Origin: Microcaldota archaeon
GTDB lineage: Archaea; Micrarchaeota; Micrarchaeia; Norongarragalinales; UBA10210
Length of the DNA: 5,231 bases
Assembly (NCBI GenBank): GCA_013331595.1
Contig: DUGE01000066.1
Coordinates: 1-5,231 of the forward strand
Direction: 5' to 3'
Shown: piece after piece, positions 1-4,116 of the stretch
Layout: every line of letters starts with the position of its first letter
How positions within the stretch are numbered: position 1 is the stretch's first letter
Notes under the pieces: model-generated
What the model was told of the DNA's origin: nothing
The model's database searches: none
The model's input: only the letters and a program-made list of their open reading frames with translations
Translations under genes and position numbers: made by a program

Positions 1-1
1 A

Positions 2-241
2 TTCGTAAATAAAAAAACAAGTCCGGTAGGGGTATTGGTTAGAACAGCAGTCCATAAAGAAAACGAAGCCCCAACACTAAAACCGGGCGAACACGGCTTC
101 GTAAAAAGACGCCTATCCCCCTTAGAACAAGCAAGACAACCCGGAGAGGGCATTACTCACGAATCACTCGTTTACAGGCCGCTTACCCCAAAAGAATTGA
201 TTGCATTGGCCGCCAAGAAAAACTTCAAAAAAATAGCCTGA
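2..241 (+). CDS. 3' portion of an unrecognised small basic protein (5' end outside window)
   Basis: The reading frame is open from the window edge to the TGA at 239-241, so about 79 residues are visible and the true start may lie upstream. The first possible internal start is a TTG at 35; the G-run at 29-32 sits only two bases before it, too close for a good ribosome site, so I treat the gene as 5'-partial. The visible part is rich in Lys and Arg, has several Pro and Gly residues, lacks hydrophobic stretches long enough to span a membrane, and ends in a short helix-like segment (PKELIALAAKKNFKKIA). It looks soluble and possibly nucleic-acid associated because of its charge, but I recognise no family and assign no function. 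It lies on the same strand as the TrmB-type gene, 167 bases upstream of it, with a probable separate promoter between them. Confidence 0.5.
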   Translation, partial: FVNKKTSPVGVLVRTAVHKENEAPTLKPGEHGFVKRRLSPLEQARQPGEGITHESLVYRPLTPKELIALAAKKNFKKIA

Positions 242-295
242 CAGCACCCCCCCTACTATGCACCCAAAAAGCCCCCCCCCGTCTGCTGAATTTTC

Positions 296-328
296 ACTAC
301 TATTCAGTAAATACGTTTAAATAGTAGT
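296..328. repeat. 9-bp perfect inverted repeat around the TrmB-gene TATA box (candidate operator)
   Basis: ACTACTATT at 296-304 is the exact reverse complement of AATAGTAGT at 320-328, with a 15-base spacer. The right arm overlaps the TATA-like TTTAAATA at 316-323. A further CTACTAT copy lies at 253-259 in the same orientation as the left arm. A dyad overlapping the core promoter is where an archaeal repressor would compete with TBP/TFB. Binding by the adjacent TrmB-family protein (autoregulation) is an inference only. Confidence 0.4.
316..323 (+). promoter_or_regulatory. TATA box for the TrmB-family gene
   Basis: TTTAAATA matches the archaeal TATA consensus. Transcription would begin near 345, giving a leader of about 64 bases before the preferred GTG start at 409. 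A second, weaker AT-rich candidate, TATTAAAA at 390-397, would fit only a transcript starting around 420, just before the ATG at 427. The upstream box is therefore preferred if translation begins at 409. Confidence 0.45.
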
Positions 329-358
329 TTTTGCAGGATTTAACCTGGACGAAAAGTG

Positions 359-378
359 TTACTCCTTGCAGAGAGTAA
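359..378 (+). other. Small leader hairpin upstream of the TrmB-family gene
   Basis: TTACTC at 359-364 can pair with GAGTAA at 373-378 over an 8-base loop. Flanking CTGGA at 345-349 can also pair with TCCAG at 381-385, extending the fold with an internal bulge. It lies in the predicted untranslated leader. It has no T-tract and no recognised riboswitch architecture, so it may be a chance fold. Confidence 0.25.
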
Positions 379-397
379 AATCCAGCAAGTATTAAAA

Positions 398-402
398 AGG
401 TG
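398..402 (+). promoter_or_regulatory. Ribosome binding site that decides the TrmB-gene start
   Basis: AGGTG matches the core complementary to the archaeal 16S rRNA 3' end and stands six bases before the GTG at 409. The in-frame GTG at 400 overlaps this motif and has no site of its own, so 409 is the better start. Confidence 0.5.
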
Positions 403-408
403 CGTCAT

Positions 409-1164
409 GTGAAGTATGCCGATGCTATGGCAGCAAACCCGGAAGTAATCAATTCCCTCCGCCAGCTGGGCTTGAACCAGTACGAGGCTAAGGCATACTA
501 TGCCCTAGCCAACTTCGGGGTGCATACGGCAGGGGAACTTGCCGAGCGTTCGGAACTGCCTAGGCCGCGCATCTATGACGTTTTGACCGAACTGCAGGAC
601 AAGGGCTTCGTATTGATACAGCACGGCAGGCCGGTGAAATACGCCGCACTACCCATCGGCGAAGCGGTAAAAACGCTGAAAAAACAAAGGCAGAATTCGC
701 TTGTTGAAGAACTGAAGAAAATGGAGGAGCTCAGTTCGTCCCTTTCATCTAAGATTAAAACCCAAACCGCGCCAACGCCCTCCATGGACGAGGCGATTTG
801 GACTTTGCGCGGGCGAGAGGCGATTTACAGCAAGATAGCTTCAATGATTTCAGCCGCCAAGAAGCACGTGCTCATAGCGACGGACGAGCAGGGCTGGCGC
901 AGGAAGCAGGAAATCCACGGCAAGGAACTTGAAAAAGCCGCGAAAAGAGGGGCGTCCGTAACCGTAATCGCTCCAGTTGCAAAACCCCAGCTTTCGCAAG
1001 CGCTGCACTTGCCTAAAGAACTGCCGTCGCGCATAGTGATGGCTGACGACCAGGCGCTTGTTTTCCTGAGCCCGAAGGACGCGAAGGAAGACGAGGAAAC
1101 GGCCCTGTGGCTGAAAAACCCGCACTTTGTCGAGACGCTCAAGCAAACGCTGAAAAAAGACTAG
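409..1164 (+). CDS. TrmB-family transcriptional regulator
   Basis: DNA-binding regulator of the archaeal TrmB family, acting in the cytoplasm on promoters; TrmB proteins typically respond to sugars or related metabolites. With the start at 409 the protein has 251 residues. Residues about 10-80 form the TrmB winged helix, with the typical opening (LRQLGLNQYEAKAYYALANF), a recognition helix around LPRPRIYDVLTELQDKGFV and a wing leading to a KYAAL strand. Residues 85-120 are a charged helix likely to form a dimerising coiled coil. From about 130 on, the segment with IWTLRGREAIYSKIASMI and KHVLIATDE matches the start of the TrmB C-terminal regulatory domain (phospholipase-D-like fold). No HKD catalytic motif is present, as expected for a regulator. 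Alternative starts are GTG 400 and ATG 427; the last also gives a family-like N-terminus. The ligand cannot be read from the sequence, and neighbouring genes give no sugar-transport context. Confidence 0.88.
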   Translation: MKYADAMAANPEVINSLRQLGLNQYEAKAYYALANFGVHTAGELAERSELPRPRIYDVLTELQDKGFVLIQHGRPVKYAALPIGEAVKTLKKQRQNSLVEELKKMEELSSSLSSKIKTQTAPTPSMDEAIWTLRGREAIYSKIASMISAAKKHVLIATDEQGWRRKQEIHGKELEKAAKRGASVTVIAPVAKPQLSQALHLPKELPSRIVMADDQALVFLSPKDAKEDEETALWLKNPHFVETLKQTLKKD

Positions 1165-1167
1165 CAA

Positions 1168-1177
1168 CCTTTTAAGG
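1168..1177 (+). promoter_or_regulatory. TATA box for a leaderless transcript of the 1199 gene
   Basis: CCTTTTAAGG begins four bases after the preceding stop codon. Its centre is about 26 bases before the ATG at 1199, the distance at which archaeal transcription starts. No Shine-Dalgarno motif precedes that ATG (TTCCTGCTA), so the messenger probably begins at or next to the start codon. The box is also a perfect 10-base palindrome, as TATA boxes often partly are. Confidence 0.6.
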
Positions 1178-1198
1178 CCGTGAAAACTATTCCTGCTA

Positions 1199-1738
1199 AT
1201 GACTTACTACGTGGCGCTTGAGAAACCCTTTCAAGATAAAGATAGGGCAGGCACAACGCTCGTGCGCACTCAAGTGATACTTACCGAAAATCCTCGCCAC
1301 CCGGGCATTCTGAAAGGGATTTCCACTGCCGGCCTGAATAAGGCGATAAACAAGTTAACCCCCTATGAACTGCGGGAGATTAAAAAATCGGGCCTTGGGC
1401 ATATAGCACTCTTACTCGGAATTGCCCAAGTGGCGCACAGGGAAGGAGGGCAAAAATCTGTTGAAATATCTACACTATATCCAATTGGAACCCATCCCGA
1501 CGGGAAAAGACCACACCCAGTTTTAAGTGGCTTAGGAATAGCCCATCACACCCTAATTGCAACTTTAAAGCACTTGAAAAAAGAAAACCTCGTGGACAGC
1601 CACCAGGTCATTTTCCGGGGCGATAGCGACTATTCGCCGGAATTTTTCGGAAAGCGTGGGCTCAGACCATTAACATACTATCCTTTCGGCGAGTTCCTGG
1701 AAAAGCTTGAAAACTACAAAAGCAAACAGGCGAAATAG
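1199..1738 (+). CDS. Unrecognised 179-residue soluble protein, weak acetyltransferase-like features
   Basis: I do not recognise this protein. It has no signal peptide or membrane helix. Two features recall GNAT N-acetyltransferases: a Gly-rich turn entering a helix (LSGLGIAHHTLIATLKHL, residues 109-126), similar in spacing to the acetyl-CoA pyrophosphate loop, and a later strand followed by EFFGKRGLRP (148-157), which resembles the 'FYxKxGF' end of that fold. The canonical R/Q-x-x-G-x-G/A motif is not clean, so this is only a hint. Residues 84-110 carry several His, Pro and Gly residues (GTHPDGKRPHP), possibly a ligand or metal loop. The start is ATG 1199, chosen from its leaderless promoter; the stop is TAG with a T6 tract immediately after. 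The middle of the gene (about 1440-1560) uses more A/T-ending codons than the flanking genes, which may mean a different history. It lies downstream of the TrmB-family gene on the same strand but has its own promoter. Confidence 0.75.
   Translation: MTYYVALEKPFQDKDRAGTTLVRTQVILTENPRHPGILKGISTAGLNKAINKLTPYELREIKKSGLGHIALLLGIAQVAHREGGQKSVEISTLYPIGTHPDGKRPHPVLSGLGIAHHTLIATLKHLKKENLVDSHQVIFRGDSDYSPEFFGKRGLRPLTYYPFGEFLEKLENYKSKQAK
1701..1737 (-). terminator. T-rich termination region for the pilus transcript, inside the convergent gene
   Basis: Read on the minus strand, the sequence just past the pilin stop codon contains three TTTT tracts (1718-1721, 1710-1713 and 1701-1704) without a strong hairpin. 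This is the usual form of archaeal intrinsic terminators. It lies within the last codons of the convergent gene ending at 1738. Confidence 0.35.
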
Positions 1739-1744
1739 TTTTTT
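1739..1744 (+). terminator. T6 terminator after the 179-residue protein gene
   Basis: Six consecutive T residues directly follow the TAG stop on the plus strand, with another TTTT about 25 bases on. Archaeal RNA polymerase terminates at such tracts without a hairpin. The tract overlaps the stop codon of the convergent pilin gene. Confidence 0.45.
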
Positions 1745-1916
1745 ACCTTAGGGCGCTTGCAAATCCTTTTATCGTTGCAGCGCTCGCGTTAATCTCATCC
1801 TGGGCGGGATTGAAGATGCTGCCGCGGATAAGGAGGGTTACCAAAACTACTACAATGAGCATTCCTGCAAGAAGCACCACGTATTCCACAGTAGTTTGTC
1901 CCTTGCCCCTATTCAT
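1743..1916 (-). CDS. Class III signal peptide prepilin, 57 residues
   Basis: A small type IV pilin-like protein of the archaeal class III (DUF361-type) group. The leader MNRGKG is followed by QTTVEYVVLLAG: a basic residue and Gly before the cleavage point, Gln at mature position 1, and Glu at mature position 5. This is the hallmark recognised by the EppA-type prepilin peptidase. The hydrophobic helix runs to about residue 30 (LIVVVLVTLLI), followed by a polar tail of about 27 residues with an amphipathic helix and an NAS sequon-like site in EINASAATIK. The mature protein would be about 51 residues, at the small end for pilins. The start ATG overlaps the upstream pilin stop (ATGA). GGGTG at 1922-1926, five bases upstream, is a good ribosome site. 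It is the last gene of the pilus unit, probably the major or minor filament subunit assembled by the neighbouring TadC-type proteins and ATPase. Confidence 0.85.
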   Translation of the reverse strand: MNRGKGQTTVEYVVLLAGMLIVVVLVTLLIRGSIFNPAQDEINASAATIKGFASALR

Positions 1917-2032
1917 GCTAACACCCTTGATTTTATGAAATAGCCTATCACGGTTATGAGAGCAACGACAAAAGCGACCAACAGGATATACTCTATGGTG
2001 GTCTGCCCCCTTGTGCCGTTAGCGTTCAACAT
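1913..2032 (-). CDS. Class III signal peptide mini-prepilin, 39 residues
   Basis: A very short pilin-like protein. The leader MLNANGTRG ends in Arg-Gly, then the mature part opens with QTTIEYILLVA, the same QTTxEY core as the next gene. One hydrophobic helix reaches about residue 33 (LITVIGYFI), followed by a tail of only about six residues (KSRVLA). After cleavage only 30 residues would remain, nearly all helix, with no globular head. The ATG overlaps the last codons of the upstream TadC-type gene by seven bases, and the TGA overlaps the next pilin start. The ribosome site is weak, with a GGAT-type match in the bases before the ATG, so translational coupling is likely. It could be a minor pilin, a tip or adaptor subunit, or a filament-forming subunit of helix-only type. 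The paired class III motif, the overlaps and the conserved spacing make a chance frame unlikely. Confidence 0.8.
   Translation of the reverse strand: MLNANGTRGQTTIEYILLVAFVVALITVIGYFIKSRVLA
1922..1926 (-). promoter_or_regulatory. Ribosome binding site of the 57-residue pilin
   Basis: GGGTG on the minus strand lies inside the last codons of the 39-residue pilin, five bases before the ATG at 1916. It supports reinitiation or independent loading at this overlapping start and is stronger than the site before the first pilin. Confidence 0.5.
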
Positions 2033-3021
2033 GCCAATCCAATCCCGCCGACTATGGCGTTGCTCAGCCACTTCGACGCCTCGAAACCTATGAGCACGGC
2101 CAATATCACGATTGGCAAATATAAAAGGTATTTAGAAATGCGGCCGTAGCGCACCACGCCCAAAACCAGCGTGGCTATTATCGACTGCACTACGAGGAAG
2201 AGCATGAAAAGCGTTGAAAGTTCGCACATATTCAGGGGCTTGGAGCCCGGCAACGCAAGAATCAGGTTGACGGCAATGTAGTTTATGACGCTGAGAACGA
2301 AGCCGAAAATGAACGGGGCTATGAGCATGCTGGAAGTGACTATGAAAATCACCTGCATTGTCGTGCGGGACAGCCTCTCGCGCTGTATCTGCATTATGTC
2401 CCTCGCATCCTCGGCAATGGCAAAAAGCACGTCGGCAAGCCCGGCGCCAGCCTTTTTCGCGTCAACGATAATCGAAACCGTGCGCTTGAGGAGAACCGAA
2501 CCGCTCTCGCCCGCCGCCTGCATGAGCACGTCTTCAAAAGTCTCTCCCTTGCGTAGCCTCAGCAAAGCCTTCTTGAAATCAATGCTTAGCGGACCGTAGG
2601 CGTCCGTATTTCCCACTTCATCCAAGGCGTTTTCCGCCGTGCCGCCGGCCTTCAGCACAAGACCCATGTGCTTCAACGCATCGGGAAGATTTTTCTCCAA
2701 ATCTGAAATTCGGTTTTCCCTGAAAGTAACGGGAATGCTTACGATGAAAGTAATCACTGCAACGAACGCCAGCAGGGCCTCAATCAAAGGCAAGCGCAAG
2801 GCAAGCAAAACCAGGCCAATCAGTATTCCTAAAAGGAAGAAGCCGGCCGCAAAAGTTTCAAACGGAAAGCCGAAGCCCGTTGCAGCGTAGTAAATCTTGA
2901 GCTTGGCATAATTCACCTTGACCCAAGTGCGCATATTTTCAATGCGCTGCCGGATTTTGTCAACCAAACTCTTCGAGGAAACCAACCAAACACCCATACA
3001 AATCAAAAACAAATTTACCAA
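2026..3021 (-). CDS. TadC/FlaJ-type pilus assembly membrane protein (second copy)
   Basis: Integral membrane platform protein of the archaeal type IV pilus or archaellum-like machinery (type II secretion F domain, GspF/TadC/FlaJ superfamily), expected to sit in the cytoplasmic membrane and couple the ATPase to pilin assembly. Of 331 residues, about 53-74 and 78-99 are two membrane helices. Residues 105-220 are the cytoplasmic helical T2SSF domain (LPDALKHMGLVLKAGGTAENAL, then KKAGAGLADVLFAIAEDARD). Residues 222-256 are hydrophobic, and 266-291 and 298-316 are further helices near the C-terminus. The start is a TTG at 3021 with GGAG at 3030-3033, eight bases upstream. An ATG nine codons in (2997) has no ribosome site and would remove a short hydrophobic N-terminus. 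It overlaps the upstream TadC-type gene and the downstream pilin gene by seven bases each, implying coupled translation. It has more C-terminal membrane segments than its partner, so the two are probably non-equivalent halves of one platform. Confidence 0.87.
   Translation of the reverse strand: MVNLFLICMGVWLVSSKSLVDKIRQRIENMRTWVKVNYAKLKIYYAATGFGFPFETFAAGFFLLGILIGLVLLALRLPLIEALLAFVAVITFIVSIPVTFRENRISDLEKNLPDALKHMGLVLKAGGTAENALDEVGNTDAYGPLSIDFKKALLRLRKGETFEDVLMQAAGESGSVLLKRTVSIIVDAKKAGAGLADVLFAIAEDARDIMQIQRERLSRTTMQVIFIVTSSMLIAPFIFGFVLSVINYIAVNLILALPGSKPLNMCELSTLFMLFLVVQSIIATLVLGVVRYGRISKYLLYLPIVILAVLIGFEASKWLSNAIVGGIGLAC
2119..2126 (-). promoter_or_regulatory. Possible internal TATA box ahead of the pilin genes
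   Basis: On the minus strand TTTTATAT, flanked by CC and TTG, resembles an archaeal TATA box. It would start transcription near 2096, about 64 bases before the first pilin ATG at 2032. It lies inside the coding sequence of the TadC-type gene (Leu-Leu-Tyr-Leu codons), so it may be only codon composition. If used, it would raise pilin mRNA above that of the assembly proteins. Confidence 0.25.
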
Positions 3022-4055
3022 GCTGCCGGCTCCATTTTCTGGGCGGCGTACAGGATCACAAGCAAAAACAATATGGACATGCCGAAGCCCGCGTAGACAA
3101 ACCAGCTGGGAAGCGCGCCGGCAAACAGCGGAATCTGCAGTATGGCCGAAAGGATTGCTATGGCAACGGGCATGACTACCCCGACCATGATGTAAAGGAT
3201 GTTTATGAAATTCAGCTTTTCCGTATAATCGCGAATTTTCTGGCGCGTTTCGAACGAAACGTCATCGGCAATATCGGAAATTACCGTAGCAAGGCTTCCT
3301 CCAGTGCGCATGGCTCGGGTAATCTGCAGAATAGCTTTCCTCAACCCTTCGGACTTGTTTCTCTTCGTCAAAAGCTTCAGCGCCTCGTCGGTGCTCAAGC
3401 CCGAATCCAAGTCCCGCAAAACCAGCTCAAACTCCTCGCTCAAAATGCCGTAGTCGGCCTTTGCAAGCGAGTTTAGCGACTTATAAAAACTGAAGCCGGC
3501 CTTAAGCTGGGTGCTCAACTGCCTCAATGCAAAAGGCAACGCCCTGTCAACCGCGAGTGCAAGCTCGCCTGCCCTGAGCGACGGGAACACAAGCACAAAC
3601 ACGGCCGTCAAAACAAACATTAGCACGAAAACGAGAATTCCCACCACAAGCGAAAAGGCAGGGCTTAGAGAGTCATAGAGCAAAACTGAAGTAAGGAAAA
3701 ACGAAAGCAACCCCACTATGAAAGCCGCTGCCGTCGCAATGACCAAGTAGGTTTCAACGTTGAAGCGCAGCCTGGAAGCCAGGAGGTTTTTCTCAAGGCT
3801 CTTCACCAACGGGAAGTTTGAAATGAACTGCGCGACCTTCTGCGTCGGCTTGGCAAAAGACGAATAAAATTTTGCAATAAAGCCCATGAACCCCTTTTCT
3901 TCCAAATCAACCTTCTGGAAGTTAAGCTCCTTCTGCGGATCCACCGGAGCCTCGTCCTTGCGCTTGAGCTTCGAAATTATCTTGTCCAAATCTTCCTTCT
4001 TGTAACCCGTCCTGACGGTCTCGCTCAAACTCTCGAGTTTTTTGTCCGAAGGCAT
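3015..4055 (-). CDS. TadC/FlaJ-type pilus assembly membrane protein (first copy)
   Basis: Polytopic platform protein of the type II secretion F (TadC/FlaJ) superfamily, 346 residues, expected in the cytoplasmic membrane as partner of the ATPase encoded just upstream. Residues 1-55 are a highly charged, Lys/Glu-rich cytoplasmic extension (EDLDKIISKLKRKDE). Helices lie at about 102-127 and 132-158. Residues 163-275 form the T2SSF cytoplasmic domain, with ALPFALRQLSTQLKAGFSF and the later RAMRTGGSLATVISDIADD; paired Lys/Arg-x-Gly turns of this kind are typical. Helices at about 284-308 and 318-338 close the protein. The ATG at 4055 has no ribosome site but stands about 24 bases after the centre of a strong TATA element, so a leaderless transcript is likely. 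Its stop codon overlaps the TTG start of the second TadC-type gene. Tandem TadC-type genes (often called TadB/TadC) are common in Tad-like and archaeal pilus loci. Confidence 0.88.
   Translation of the reverse strand: MPSDKKLESLSETVRTGYKKEDLDKIISKLKRKDEAPVDPQKELNFQKVDLEEKGFMGFIAKFYSSFAKPTQKVAQFISNFPLVKSLEKNLLASRLRFNVETYLVIATAAAFIVGLLSFFLTSVLLYDSLSPAFSLVVGILVFVLMFVLTAVFVLVFPSLRAGELALAVDRALPFALRQLSTQLKAGFSFYKSLNSLAKADYGILSEEFELVLRDLDSGLSTDEALKLLTKRNKSEGLRKAILQITRAMRTGGSLATVISDIADDVSFETRQKIRDYTEKLNFINILYIMVGVVMPVAIAILSAILQIPLFAGALPSWFVYAGFGMSILFLLVILYAAQKMEPAAW
3030..3033 (-). promoter_or_regulatory. Ribosome binding site supporting the TTG start of the second TadC-type gene
   Basis: GGAG on the minus strand lies eight bases before the TTG at 3021, inside the last codons of the first TadC-type gene. 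The competing ATG at 2997 has no such motif, so this site decides the start. Confidence 0.4.
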
Positions 4056-4073
4056 AAAAAGGTTATGAAACGG

Positions 4074-4083
4074 TTTTTAAAAA
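4074..4083 (-). promoter_or_regulatory. TATA box for the TadC-pilin transcription unit
   Basis: TTTTTAAAAA on the minus strand, preceded by a TAAAGGC stretch that may serve as the TFB recognition element, is centred about 24 bases before the ATG at 4055. The absence of a Shine-Dalgarno site before that ATG fits leaderless transcription. The box separates expression of the membrane proteins and pilins from that of the ATPase. Confidence 0.55.
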
Positions 4084-4091
4084 GCCTTTAG

Positions 4092-4116
4092 AATAGAAAA
4101 AGAAAACCGCAAAACA
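4092..4116 (-). terminator. T-rich terminator after the secretion ATPase gene
   Basis: Immediately after the ATPase stop codon the minus strand reads TGTTTTGCGGTTTTCTTTTT, three T tracts within 25 bases. This is the archaeal intrinsic terminator pattern. Full or partial termination here would set the ATPase level apart from the downstream genes. Confidence 0.5.

Noticed and set aside
242..288. CAGCA at 242-246 and TGCTG at 284-288 as a terminator hairpin after the first gene
   Set aside because: The stem is only five bases with a loop of 37 bases and no T tract follows, so it does not look like a terminator.
573..1167. Open frames of 70-105 codons on the minus strand within the TrmB-family gene
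   Set aside because: They are antisense shadows of a strong family match, rich in Ser, Cys and Phe, with no ribosome site or promoter.
1913..2032. The 39-residue pilin as a frameshifted or truncated remnant fused to the next gene
   Set aside because: Both frames have their own complete leader and class III motif, and the stop falls precisely in an ATGA overlap, which fits two designed genes better than a break.
2285..3175. Plus-strand open frames opposite the TadC-type genes
   Set aside because: Their composition (Ser, Lys, Pro-rich) reflects the reverse complement of membrane protein codons; no motifs, promoters or ribosome sites were seen.
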